Source: Akkermansiaceae bacterium (lineage in GTDB: Bacteria > Verrucomicrobiota > Verrucomicrobiia > Verrucomicrobiales > Akkermansiaceae). From it: a DNA stretch of 64,000 bases. The translations under genes were made by a program, and so were the position numbers. Shown here in pieces: positions 28,112 to 37,229 of this stretch. The notes under the pieces are model-generated. The model was not told where the DNA came from. It made no database searches and was given only the letters and a program-made list of their open reading frames with translations. Where the stretch lies: positions 2,651,226-2,715,225 of the forward strand of contig CP059069.1 in the NCBI GenBank assembly GCA_017798145.1, written 5' to 3'. The first letter of the stretch is position 1. The number at the start of each line of letters is the position of its first letter.

Positions 28112-29101
28112 TCAGCGGTCCGTGCGTGTTCGATCCCGGAGAAATTCATCCGTCGCTTTCCTTGAGGCGCGGCCTTCGAAGGTTTCCCTTTGCTCGATCA
28201 GCGAGAGCGCGGCGCCCGCCAGGGTGTTCTGGTATTTTTCTCCCCCAGCATCCGTTTCCGGATAGAAGTCGGGCCGGGGGTTGTAGGTGATGGGCAGGAA
28301 GATCACATCGTCTCGGCGGAGAAAATCGCCACCCATGATCCTGTCGCTGGCGAGCCAGTGGACGAACTTCCGCAATTCATAATAGAGATCCTCCTTCTCG
28401 GGTGCCTGGTTGAACGGAACCTGGAAAACCAGCGGCTTGTTGCGGGTTTTCGGATCGGTCGTGACCCACTTGAGGAATTCCTGTCGACGCCCGTTGTTGC
28501 CATACCATTTTTCCGGGGAGCCTTCGATCAGGATCACATCCACATTTGGATCGAGGCACATATCATGCTCGGCCTTGCTGTTGTTGCGCACGTTCCAACA
28601 AAGCTTCACGGGAGGATGGCCTTTCTTTTCGTGTGCCCTGAGCCAGTCCTTGGCCCGCTTGATATCCTGCGGTGTGTAGCTGTAGGCCTCCTTCGAACGA
28701 TCCTCACCCGGCTGTGAACCGTAGAGCATGACCCACCGGATATGGGCGTTCAGCTTGTCCTTTTGCTTGAATATCGTCTCCAAGCGCTCTTCGAGGGTTC
28801 CCTTGCGCGTCACCGAGCCGTAGTTCCAATGGGTTCTCGGAATCGCGGCCATGCCGTTGTTCTTCGCCTTCTTGAATTGCGCGACGGTGGCTTTCCATGT
28901 GGCCGCGGTGTTCCTCTCCTTGGCCTGCGTGTCGCTGTCGTTGAGGCTGAGCCCCTCGCTCCTGTTGGCGATTTCCTGCCAAAGCCGGATCTTCTTCGCC
29001 GCGTCCGGCGGAATGTATGGCAGGGCGCTGAACACCTCGTAGGCCGCCGCAGGAGCGATCAGCGCGGCGCAGGTTATGAAAAGTCTTGGAAGGGGATTCA
29101 T
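28112..29101 (-). CDS. secreted protein of an unnamed family, possible glycoside-active barrel
   Basis: 329 aa from the ATG at 29101, with a signal peptide (LPRLFITCAALIAPAAAYEV). No known family is recognised. It shares a domain with the first 320 residues of the 1751-aa protein at 30954: AYEV at the mature start, V-(K/R)-L-(C/M)-W-N-V-R-N-N-S, V-D-(V/L)-x-x-I-E, I-F-(L/M)-P-(I/V)-T-Y-N, and L-S-L-I-E-Q-R-x-x-F-E-G-R near the end. Alternating strands and helices with conserved Trp, Asn and Glu suggest a TIM-barrel-like enzyme, by inference. It is divergent from the ECF sigma gene, with an operator candidate between them. Confidence 0.6.
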   Translation of the reverse strand: MNPLPRLFITCAALIAPAAAYEVFSALPYIPPDAAKKIRLWQEIANRSEGLSLNDSDTQAKERNTAATWKATVAQFKKAKNNGMAAIPRTHWNYGSVTRKGTLEERLETIFKQKDKLNAHIRWVMLYGSQPGEDRSKEAYSYTPQDIKRAKDWLRAHEKKGHPPVKLCWNVRNNSKAEHDMCLDPNVDVILIEGSPEKWYGNNGRRQEFLKWVTTDPKTRNKPLVFQVPFNQAPEKEDLYYELRKFVHWLASDRIMGGDFLRRDDVIFLPITYNPRPDFYPETDAGGEKYQNTLAGAALSLIEQRETFEGRASRKATDEFLRDRTRTDR

Positions 29102-29180
29102 GGGTATGAAATTCTTGTCGGTGCAAGATAACCTCAACGGTGAAGATCCGAAAAATCATTCACGCCGGCAAGGATCCGCG

Positions 29181-29200
29181 CGTCACGGAAACAGGTGACA
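29181..29200. promoter_or_regulatory. palindromic operator candidate, site 3
   Basis: CGTCAC GGAAACAG GTGACA in the 172-bp divergent region between the genes at 29101 and 29274. The bases after it (TGTGCCCTTT) are also found just after site 5. Confidence 0.65.
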
Positions 29201-29273
29201 GATTTCGTGTGCCCTTTGCTCCATCATTCCCGTCTATTCTGATGAACGCGATCGTCCATCACCAAAAAGACCG

Positions 29274-29795
29274 ATGACAAAAGAGGAACTCACAGAATTG
29301 GTTGAAGCCCATCAGGCGGAATTGTTCCGCTACCTGAGGTTCATCGGCGCCGACTATTCGTCCGCCGAGGATCTGCTGCAGGAAACCTACCTCCGGGCGT
29401 TCCGGGCGAAGGCGGCCCCCGGCCTCCACGATTACAATTCGCGCCGCGCCTGGCTCAGGAGGATTGCCCACAACCTTTTCATCGACCACTGCCGCAGGCG
29501 CAGCCGCTCCCCCGTGAGCTTCAGCAGCGAGCAGGCGGAAACGGCCGAGGAGTTTTGGAAGACCGGGTTTTACCAGCATGACGAAGGCTTCGGCTGCATG
29601 GAAGCGCTGGAGCAGTGCATGAAAGGACTCTCCGCAAGCCAGCGCGAGCTGGTCGATGCCTTCTACGCCGCTCGGCGCTCGCGCGAGGACATCGCGGAAT
29701 CGCTGGGCATTTCGCCCAGCGGGGTGAAGGCGTCCCTCAGGCGCATCCGCGCGGCGCTCGCGGGCTGCATCGAACAGAAACTTTCCCAGGCATGA
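29274..29795 (+). CDS. ECF-type RNA polymerase sigma factor
   Basis: 173 aa. Region 2 includes YSSAEDLLQETYLRAFRAK and the -10-contact helix (RRAWLRRIAHNLFIDHCRRR). Region 4 is a C-terminal HTH (SREDIAESLGISPSGVKASL). There is no region 1 or 3, as usual for ECF factors. Its stop overlaps the start of the FecR-domain gene (ATGA), so sigma and anti-sigma are coupled. It probably drives part of the surrounding secretome. The family resembles the planctomycete/verrucomicrobial ECF groups found beside FecR-domain genes. Confidence 0.9.
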   Translation: MTKEELTELVEAHQAELFRYLRFIGADYSSAEDLLQETYLRAFRAKAAPGLHDYNSRRAWLRRIAHNLFIDHCRRRSRSPVSFSSEQAETAEEFWKTGFYQHDEGFGCMEALEQCMKGLSASQRELVDAFYAARRSREDIAESLGISPSGVKASLRRIRAALAGCIEQKLSQA

Positions 29796-30901
29796 AACCG
29801 GAAGACCACCAGGACCACCTCGTCGATATGCTCTTGTCCGAATTGCTCGGCAAGGAAAGCCCGCCCGATGTGCGCGAAAAGGTTCTCGAAGCGGCGGAAC
29901 GGCTCCCCCGACCTTCCATCGTCCGGATCCACCCCGGTGTGAAGCCGGGAAGGCGTTCGAGGAGGCCGGTTTTCGCGCTGGCGGCAATCGTGGCGCTGCT
30001 GGGGATTGCGGGCGCGCTTGTTCAGCTTCAGCGGATCTCGAATGCGCGCACTCCCGAGATCACGGAGTTCTCAGGTGAAATCGACCACAAGGGCGGCCGC
30101 ATTTCGCCCGGCGAGAGCATCGCCACGGGCAAAGGCTCAACGGCGGTGCTGCGCTACCTCGATGGCACGGTGCTCAGGCTCGCTCCGGATACCGGGATCG
30201 TGGTGGAGGAAACTTCGCGATGGGATCGCTCCAAGCTGATCGAGCTTGTGTCCGGGAGTGTGGAGGCCGTGGTTTCGCCACAACCCGAAGGCCGCCCCAT
30301 GGTTTTCAGATCCGGCAACACCCACGCCGAAGTGGTGGGCACGCGCCTCAGCTTCAGTGCGGAGGAAGGGCGCGTTCGCCTCGAAGTGAGCAAGGGCGCG
30401 GTGCGTTTCACTCCCGGCACGGCGGGTGGCGGGTTCGTCGTCGGTGCGGGACACTTCGCGGAATCGGACAAGTCGGGTCTCCGCCATGGGAAAATCCCCG
30501 TTCCCGGAATCACCGGATTCACCCTGATGAATGCGGAAACCGACAAGCCGATCCGCAAGCAAGTGCTCGTCAGCGGGGAAACGATTTCCCTCTACTCGCT
30601 TCCGACCCGAGAGATCAACATCCGTGCGGACTACCGGGGTGCGCCCCCGGCTTCGGTGAAGATCAGTGTGACCCGCCATGACGGAACCCCGACGGGACTC
30701 CCGCCGCATGCCGAAAAGGATCAGGAGCATCCCCCCTTCTTTGTCGCCGGCGACCATTGGCCGGAAGGGCGGCCGGAAGACTGCTCCGCATGGACTCCCC
30801 GCCCGGGCAGCTACCGCATCAGGGCCGAGGCCGCATACACCGACGAACGCCGGGCAAACCCGGGCGAAGCCCTCGAAATCGATCTGCGGATCACCGAGTG
30901 A
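29792..30901 (+). CDS. FecR-domain anti-sigma / surface-sensing protein
   Basis: 369 aa from the ATG at 29792, overlapping the sigma stop by 4 nt. A short cytosolic part of about 50 residues (the likely sigma-binding region) is followed by one transmembrane helix (PVFALAAIVALLGIAGALV). A FecR domain comes next (GRISPGESIATGKGSTAVLRY, GSVEAVVSPQ, HAEVVGTRLSFSAEEGRVRL). The C-terminal 120 residues form another extracytoplasmic module (GITGFTLMNAETDKPI, INIRADYRGAPPASVKI). The same module occurs inside the secreted 1678-aa protein. It should hold the sigma factor until an outside cue arrives. Confidence 0.85.
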   Translation: MKPEDHQDHLVDMLLSELLGKESPPDVREKVLEAAERLPRPSIVRIHPGVKPGRRSRRPVFALAAIVALLGIAGALVQLQRISNARTPEITEFSGEIDHKGGRISPGESIATGKGSTAVLRYLDGTVLRLAPDTGIVVEETSRWDRSKLIELVSGSVEAVVSPQPEGRPMVFRSGNTHAEVVGTRLSFSAEEGRVRLEVSKGAVRFTPGTAGGGFVVGAGHFAESDKSGLRHGKIPVPGITGFTLMNAETDKPIRKQVLVSGETISLYSLPTREINIRADYRGAPPASVKISVTRHDGTPTGLPPHAEKDQEHPPFFVAGDHWPEGRPEDCSAWTPRPGSYRIRAEAAYTDERRANPGEALEIDLRITE

Positions 30902-30953
30902 TGCACTGAGGAAGAGATGATCGGACAGAAACCCATTTTCACGAATCCAACAG

Positions 30954-33900
30954 ATGAAACAGATAAGACAATTTGCATGGCTCCTAAGCTTCGGCCTATG
31001 GGCGGCCAACGTCTCCGCCTACGAAGTATGGATGGGAACCCACCTGATGCGCAGTTCCGACGCTTCCAATCTGTCCGAATGGTCCCTGGCCGCGTCACAA
31101 ATGGATGGCATCAACATCAACCGTGCCCCGAACGATACCGAACCGGCGTCCAACAACGACTGGAGGACGATTTTCAAGCAGTTTTCCAATCGGAAACATT
31201 CCATGTCCGAGGTCGCACGCTCCGAGGTGACAAGGAATCCCGTTAGCGTGGACGAACTCGCATATGACGATATCGACCAACGGCTCAGTGAGATTTTCGG
31301 GTTTGAAAACACCTTCGGATACGATCTGGACATCCTGATGTTCTACAACGAACGGGGCACGTATCGTGGAGTTGAGTATCTTTATGAATGGACACAAAAA
31401 GAGGTTCAGCACATGCGCGAATGGCTCGACACGAATGGTCGCGCGGATGTCAGGCTGATGTGGAACGTGAGGAACAACAGTGTCGAAAACCAGAACTGGG
31501 CGAAAAATCCCTTAGTTGATCTCGTAGAGATCGAATCAAGCACCACGGCGTTCCTCGCAAACACCAACAACCAGATCACCTTTTTTACCTGGTTTTGGAA
31601 TAACTCGGTAACCAAAAACAAGGAAATCGCCCTGCAGATGCCGCGCGTGCTTCCGGGGGATCCGCTAGATCAATTTCAGGGATCGCGCCGCGTGGCCAAA
31701 AAGGTCGGTGACATCATCGGATACGGAGAGGACGGAATGCGTAGCAACCGGCTCATCTTCATGCCAGTCACCTATAACGACAACTACCTGTATAGACCCG
31801 AGACGGTTTCCAACGGCACGTCCTATACCGACACGATGACCAGTATCTGTCTTTCGCTGATCGAACAACGCCAGCTCTTTGAAGGCCGCCTCCCGCAGCT
31901 ACCTACGAATGCGCTCGCCGACAGCAAGGTTCGGACCATCCCCCCCACCATCACCGCCATCGCGAACCGGACGACGAATGAAAACACCCAGACACCGGCC
32001 ATCGCTTTCACCGTAGCCGATGGTGATACCGCATTGACCGCCCTGACGGTCAGCGCGACCTCATCCAACCCCGTGCTGACCCCCGCCTCCGGGTTCGTCT
32101 TCGGAGGCTCCGGGAAGAACCGGACGGTAAAAGTCACTCCCGCTCCCGGCCAAATGGGCACCAGCGTCATCACCGTCACGGTCAGTGATGGATACTGGAG
32201 CGCCAGCTCATCCTTCACCCTCTCCGTCGGCACCACTCTCGCAAGTGGGAGCACCGATGCGGCCATCACCGATGCCCCTGCAGTCACTGATCAAACCGCT
32301 ACCACCGTCCTCCTCGGTTCCGGAGGAAACAGCCCATACACCGAGCGCTGTGCCGTATATGCTTTCCAGCTTCCCAGCCTCGGGAATGTTGCCAATCCTT
32401 TCAAAAGCTCATCCTTCACCTTCAACCTGGAGGACAAGCAAGGCACGCTGACGAACAATGACCTCTACGGCTTGGGACGCCGGGACACAGGCACCGTTCT
32501 CGTAACGGATTACTATGGTAAAACAGCCACCGCAGACCCAACCGACGCCACCAGGCTTCAGACGAACATCCTCACCAATGGCACTCCGCTCGGACTCGTC
32601 AGCACTTCCGCCGCCGGAAACACCGCGTTGCTCAGCTACCTCAACGCCCAATACGCCTCCGGTGCGGGTGCCGGAAAATATGTCTTCCTCCGCTTGAATA
32701 CCACCGGCCCGAAAACCGGGATCAACCGCGCGACGATCACCATGTCCGAAGGTGGAGAAACCAGCCCGACGGACACCCGCCCGCGCCTGTTTTTCACCAC
32801 GAACTCAGCTCCGACGATTGCCAGTATCGGCAACGTCACCACCAATCAAAGCACCGCGACCTCAACCATTCCCTTCACCATCGGGGACGTGGAAAGCACG
32901 GCCAACTCCCTCACCGTCACCGCCACCTCGTCAAACACCGCGTTGATCCCAAATGCGAGCATCGTCCTTGGCGGATCGGGTACCAACCGCACATTCAGGA
33001 TCACCCCCACCGCCGGAGCTACCGGCTCCAGCATCATCACGATCCAAGTGAGCGATGGTGTCCGCACCACCAGCACCACATTCACCATCAATGTCTTCAA
33101 TGCCATTCTCGGTGAACTGGCGGATGCAGAGATCGCACCGAACCAGAGCACCGCGCCATTTACCTACGGCATCCAGAACCTTTCCTGGACTTCTCTCTCC
33201 GCAGGCACCTCCGGCGGAAACGTAGGCCGGGATCGCAGCGTGGTGTTTCCTTTCCTGCTCCCCAGCCTCGGCTCGATTTCCAATCCTTTTTCCGCCGTAT
33301 CCTTCTCCGCGAATCTGGAGTCTTTGGACAATAGCCCGCTCGGAAATGTACGCATCTACGGCCTCGGAAAACGCGATACCGCCACCGTTCTGACCACTGA
33401 TTACTACGCTGCCACCTCCACTCTGGACACCACGGACGCCACCCTGATCCAAACGAATTTCATCCCAAGCGGCACCACGGGAACTGGCTTGAAAAATACC
33501 GACAACGCCGGCGACGCAAAGCTGATCGCCTACCTTAACGCACAATACGCCGGCGGCGCGGGCGCAGGGAAATACGTCTTCCTCCGCCTCGCGACGGACA
33601 CACCGCAGACCGGTGGTTCCAGCCGTTTCCGGTTCACCAGCGCCGACGGAGCCGTTGCCGCATCGAACGCGGCCATCCGCCCCCAGATCGGATATCTCGC
33701 CGCCAGCGGAAACCTCCCGCCGACCATATCCTCCATCGGAAACCGCAGCATTCCTGTGGATACAAGCAGCGGGGAAATCCCCTTCACCATAGGCGATAGC
33801 CAGACATCTCCGGCCTCACTGATCCTAACCCAGTCCTCCAGCAACACCGCCCTCGTCCCGGAGGAAAACATCGTCTTCGGCGGCAGCGGAGCCGAGCGCA

Positions 33901-36209
33901 CCGTCTCCATCACCCCGGTTGCAAACCAGGTCGGCGACTCGACGATCACCATCACCGTCAGCGATGGCGTCCTCACTTCCAGCACCACTTTTAGCCTCAG
34001 CGTCTTCCGCGCGCTTTTCAGCGAGCAGAGCGACGCGGAAGTGCAGTTCACTCTGAGCACACCACCCTACGCCATTCAGGGACTATCGAACATCAACCTG
34101 TTCATAGGCACGGCAGGCGGAACTGTCGGCAAGGAACGCTGCCCCGTATTTCCCTTCCAACTGCCCAACCTTGGCATCATCAACAACCCTTTTACCGCCG
34201 CAGCTTTCACCATCAATTTCGAAAGCAAGGACAGCAATCCCGTGGGTAACGTGAGTGTCTATGGTCTGGGCAGGCGTGATGCGGGCACAGTCTCGTTTGA
34301 CGATTACTGGACCGCTACTTCCGACACCGATTCCACGGACGCGACTCTTCTCCAGACAAATCTCATCCCCGCTGGTAGCAGCGACTTCGGCCTGAAAACC
34401 ACCAACACAGCCGCCAATGCGACCCTCATCGCCTATCTGAATGCGCAGTATGCCGGGGGGGCAGGTGCCGGGAAATACGTCTTCCTCCGTCTCTCTTCGG
34501 ACGCCCCGCAGACCGGTGGGGCCAGTCGCTACAAGGTCACCAGTGCCGACGGTGCGGCCATCGCGGAAAACAACGCCATCTGGCCGCAGATCGCATACAC
34601 CGCCACAAGCGGAAATTTCCCTCCCACCATCTCGGAAATCACCAGCCATGATATCGCGATCGGCACCGATACCGGTTCCATTCCCTTCACCATCGCCGAC
34701 GGCCAGAGCACCCCGGAATCCCTGGCCCTGAGCGCGACTTCCAGCAACCCCGCACTCATCCCCGCAGGAAACATCACCTTCGCTGGCACCGGAGCCAACC
34801 GCACCGTGACCGTTTCCCCGGTCGCCGGACAACTCGGCAGCTCCACCATCATCGTCACCGTCAGCGACGGAGCTCTTACCGCCAGCAGCACTTTCACCAT
34901 CAACGTGCTGCCCGCGCTGTTCGGTGCCTTGAGCGATGCGGAGATACAGCCGAACGAAACCACACCTCCGCTTACCTATAACATCCTGAACCTTTCGGGG
35001 AGCACCTTGGTCATAGGCACCGCAGGCGGAAATACCGGCAGAGACCGCTGTGCGGTATTCCCATTCCAGTTACCGAACCTCGGAACCATCGACAACCCGT
35101 TCACTACCGTCGAGTTCACCGTGAATTTTAACAGCAAGGACAGCAATCCTCTCGGAAATGTGAGCGTCTATGGCCTGGGTAGCCGCAGTGCCAACACTGT
35201 TCTGGATTTCGATCATTGGGCGGCCACCACCGATGTCGATCCCACGGACGCCACCCTTCTCCAGACGAACCTCATCCCCGCCGGCAGCAGCGACTTCGGC
35301 CTGAAAACCACCGATGAGAACGGCAGTGCCAACCTGCTTGCCTACCTTAACGCCCAGTACGCGGGAGGAGCAGGTGCCGGAAAATACGTCTTCCTACGCC
35401 TCGCCTCGGATACCCCCCAGACAGGGGGAACGTCCCGCTACCGGGTCACCAGTGCCGATGGTGCGCTGGCGGTGACAAACAACACCCTATGGCCGCGCCT
35501 CACCTACAGCGCCATCATCCAGACCCCGCCAACCATCTCCGACATCACGGATCGCAGCATCAACGTGAACACGGAAACAGGTGCGATCCCGTTCACCGTT
35601 GGCGACGGCCAGACCGAACCCGGATTGCTCACCCTGAGCAAATCCTCAAGCAACCCCTCACTCGTCCCGACGGCCAATATCGTTTTCGATGGCACTGATG
35701 AAGACCGCACTGTGACCGTCACCCCCGCCGCCAACCAACTCGGCAGCTCCACGATCACCATCACCGTCAGTGACGGGACACTCACCACCAGCGACACCTT
35801 CGTCGTCACGGTCATAGGAAACGGCATCGAAACCTGGCGCTTCAACCACTTCGGCACCACCGCAGACACCGGCACCGCCGCCGACTCCTTTGATGCGAAC
35901 AACGACGGCGAAAACAACCTCCTCGAATACGCCACCGGCCAGTCCCCCATGGCGAACACCACCGCCTCCACACCCATCTCGAAAAACGGAGCGAGCCTCG
36001 AATTCACCTACACCCGCAGCAAAGCCGCCATCGCCGATGGAGTCACCTTCCAGGTCGAATGGAGCGACACCCTCGCCCCCAACTCATGGGACAACACCGG
36101 CGTCACCGAAGGATTGCCAACCGACAACGGCACCACGCAAACCGTAAAGGCCACCATGCCCGCAGGCACATCAGGGAAACGTTTCGCCCACCTAAAGGTC
36201 ACCCGATGA
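30954..36209 (+). CDS. giant secreted protein: enzyme-like N-terminus, alternating Ig-like and DNRLRE-like repeats
   Basis: 1751 aa with a signal peptide (IRQFAWLLSFGLWAANVSAYEV). Residues 20-320 match the whole of the protein at 28112. Then five Ig-like (cadherin-type) units, starting near 328, 618, 921, 1222 and 1524, alternate with four beta-sandwich units that read like DNRLRE/CBM96-type domains: DAEI, CAVFPFQLPNLG, VYGLGRRD, YLNAQYAGGAGAGKYVFLRL. The last 125 residues (DANNDGENNLLEYATG) are a C-terminal module common in verrucomicrobial secreted proteins. It follows the FecR gene by 52 bp. The repeats probably bind glycan and reach away from the cell. Confidence 0.75.
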   Translation: MKQIRQFAWLLSFGLWAANVSAYEVWMGTHLMRSSDASNLSEWSLAASQMDGININRAPNDTEPASNNDWRTIFKQFSNRKHSMSEVARSEVTRNPVSVDELAYDDIDQRLSEIFGFENTFGYDLDILMFYNERGTYRGVEYLYEWTQKEVQHMREWLDTNGRADVRLMWNVRNNSVENQNWAKNPLVDLVEIESSTTAFLANTNNQITFFTWFWNNSVTKNKEIALQMPRVLPGDPLDQFQGSRRVAKKVGDIIGYGEDGMRSNRLIFMPVTYNDNYLYRPETVSNGTSYTDTMTSICLSLIEQRQLFEGRLPQLPTNALADSKVRTIPPTITAIANRTTNENTQTPAIAFTVADGDTALTALTVSATSSNPVLTPASGFVFGGSGKNRTVKVTPAPGQMGTSVITVTVSDGYWSASSSFTLSVGTTLASGSTDAAITDAPAVTDQTATTVLLGSGGNSPYTERCAVYAFQLPSLGNVANPFKSSSFTFNLEDKQGTLTNNDLYGLGRRDTGTVLVTDYYGKTATADPTDATRLQTNILTNGTPLGLVSTSAAGNTALLSYLNAQYASGAGAGKYVFLRLNTTGPKTGINRATITMSEGGETSPTDTRPRLFFTTNSAPTIASIGNVTTNQSTATSTIPFTIGDVESTANSLTVTATSSNTALIPNASIVLGGSGTNRTFRITPTAGATGSSIITIQVSDGVRTTSTTFTINVFNAILGELADAEIAPNQSTAPFTYGIQNLSWTSLSAGTSGGNVGRDRSVVFPFLLPSLGSISNPFSAVSFSANLESLDNSPLGNVRIYGLGKRDTATVLTTDYYAATSTLDTTDATLIQTNFIPSGTTGTGLKNTDNAGDAKLIAYLNAQYAGGAGAGKYVFLRLATDTPQTGGSSRFRFTSADGAVAASNAAIRPQIGYLAASGNLPPTISSIGNRSIPVDTSSGEIPFTIGDSQTSPASLILTQSSSNTALVPEENIVFGGSGAERTVSITPVANQVGDSTITITVSDGVLTSSTTFSLSVFRALFSEQSDAEVQFTLSTPPYAIQGLSNINLFIGTAGGTVGKERCPVFPFQLPNLGIINNPFTAAAFTINFESKDSNPVGNVSVYGLGRRDAGTVSFDDYWTATSDTDSTDATLLQTNLIPAGSSDFGLKTTNTAANATLIAYLNAQYAGGAGAGKYVFLRLSSDAPQTGGASRYKVTSADGAAIAENNAIWPQIAYTATSGNFPPTISEITSHDIAIGTDTGSIPFTIADGQSTPESLALSATSSNPALIPAGNITFAGTGANRTVTVSPVAGQLGSSTIIVTVSDGALTASSTFTINVLPALFGALSDAEIQPNETTPPLTYNILNLSGSTLVIGTAGGNTGRDRCAVFPFQLPNLGTIDNPFTTVEFTVNFNSKDSNPLGNVSVYGLGSRSANTVLDFDHWAATTDVDPTDATLLQTNLIPAGSSDFGLKTTDENGSANLLAYLNAQYAGGAGAGKYVFLRLASDTPQTGGTSRYRVTSADGALAVTNNTLWPRLTYSAIIQTPPTISDITDRSINVNTETGAIPFTVGDGQTEPGLLTLSKSSSNPSLVPTANIVFDGTDEDRTVTVTPAANQLGSSTITITVSDGTLTTSDTFVVTVIGNGIETWRFNHFGTTADTGTAADSFDANNDGENNLLEYATGQSPMANTTASTPISKNGASLEFTYTRSKAAIADGVTFQVEWSDTLAPNSWDNTGVTEGLPTDNGTTQTVKATMPAGTSGKRFAHLKVTR
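31939..35820 (+). repeat. imperfect tandem DNA repeat inside the giant secreted protein gene
   Basis: Units start near 31939, 32809, 33718, 34620 and 35526, giving a period of about 870-909 bp. Each encodes one Ig-like plus one DNRLRE-like domain; the fifth is Ig-like only. The later three units are most alike at the DNA level (for example, the segments encoding AQYAGGAGAGKYVFLRL), which suggests recent duplication. Confidence 0.75.
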
Positions 36210-36246
36210 CCCCTCACCCGCCCTTGCACGAAAACGCTCCCGCGCT

Positions 36247-36266
36247 TGTCACGTGTTTCAGTGACA
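36247..36266. promoter_or_regulatory. palindromic operator candidate, site 4
   Basis: TGTCAC GTGTTTCA GTGACA, a perfect palindrome (7-bp arms, TTGTCAC/GTGACAA), 83 bp upstream of the PEP-CTERM gene. The sequence after it, AGACAGCCG, resembles the context of site 2. Confidence 0.7.
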
Positions 36267-36348
36267 AGACAGCCGTGGCGCTTCTTGCAAAATCCATCAA
36301 CCCAGTCCGGACTTCGCAGCAGGCTGGCTCCAAAAATCCAACACACAT

Positions 36349-37050
36349 ATGAAAACACAAACTATAGCCCTTATCGGAAGTGCCGCCGTCCTAAGCACTA
36401 GCGCTTCACAGGCAGCAACGATCATCGATGCGAACAACACCGCGTTTACGATGAACGTGACCAAAACGATCACTGGAGACAACGCCCTGGCGTTCACCAA
36501 TGGCGCGAGCCCCACCGTTGCATCAACCAGATGGGACACACCACCTTCCGTGGTCAGTGGCACTACGACCATCGGAACCACCGTCGCGAATACCACCTTG
36601 GGCACAAGCACGGATTACTACTTTATCATGAACAACACCGCTCTCGGGTCACCTGCCATATCTGCCAGCCGCTACGCGGAAGTCAGCTACTCCCTTGCCG
36701 GTGGTTGGGTCACCGGTGCCTCTGGCAGCCACGATATTCGACTGGATGATTCAGGTGCAACAGCCCAGCAATTTGTCGCCCCTTCCGGCACCGGTCTCAT
36801 TGCTTCCGGCAATGGCACCCACACCTTCATCATCGATCTCCTGGATGCCACCAATCCATTGGGCTGGTCGGGGAACTGGACTTACTTTCGCTGGGACATG
36901 TTCAACAACAACGACAACAGTGGCGGCAAAACCTTCACGATCAATAGCGTGAAATTCGGAGACTCCGTCACCGCCGTTCCCGAGCCTTCCGCCTTGGCGC
37001 TTCTAGGCCTCGGCACACTCGGGCTCCTCGTTCGCCGGCGTCCGGATTGA
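36349..37050 (+). CDS. PEP-CTERM sorted secreted protein
   Basis: 233 aa: signal peptide (TQTIALIGSAAVLSTSASQAA), a Thr/Asn/Ser-rich beta-sandwich body, and the C-terminal tail AVPEPSALALLGLGTLGLL then VRRRPD. It is the third PEP-CTERM protein in the locus and probably a single-gene unit, with its own palindromic operator upstream and an inverted repeat about 100 bp downstream. Confidence 0.85.
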   Translation: MKTQTIALIGSAAVLSTSASQAATIIDANNTAFTMNVTKTITGDNALAFTNGASPTVASTRWDTPPSVVSGTTTIGTTVANTTLGTSTDYYFIMNNTALGSPAISASRYAEVSYSLAGGWVTGASGSHDIRLDDSGATAQQFVAPSGTGLIASGNGTHTFIIDLLDATNPLGWSGNWTYFRWDMFNNNDNSGGKTFTINSVKFGDSVTAVPEPSALALLGLGTLGLLVRRRPD

Positions 37051-37149
37051 ATCCCGTCTGCCGTTCCATCTTCGCCGGGTGATGGCAGGGGCCTTTGGTT
37101 GGCCCAACCCGGATCCCGCCCACCTCGTGGGGGGGTGTGTTTTTCGACA

Positions 37150-37183
37150 GGCCTTCATTCCCCGCACGCAAGGAATGAAGGCC
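37150..37183. terminator. perfect 12-bp inverted repeat between transcription units
   Basis: GGCCTTCATTCC and GGAATGAAGGCC separated by 10 nt. There is no T-run on either side, so it could act as a factor-aided or bidirectional terminator or a protein site. It separates the PEP-CTERM gene from the rhamnosidase gene. Confidence 0.5.
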
Positions 37184-37229
37184 ACGTGCGCGATCCCGGT
37201 GATCCGATGATTTAAAATGGGAAGTTACT

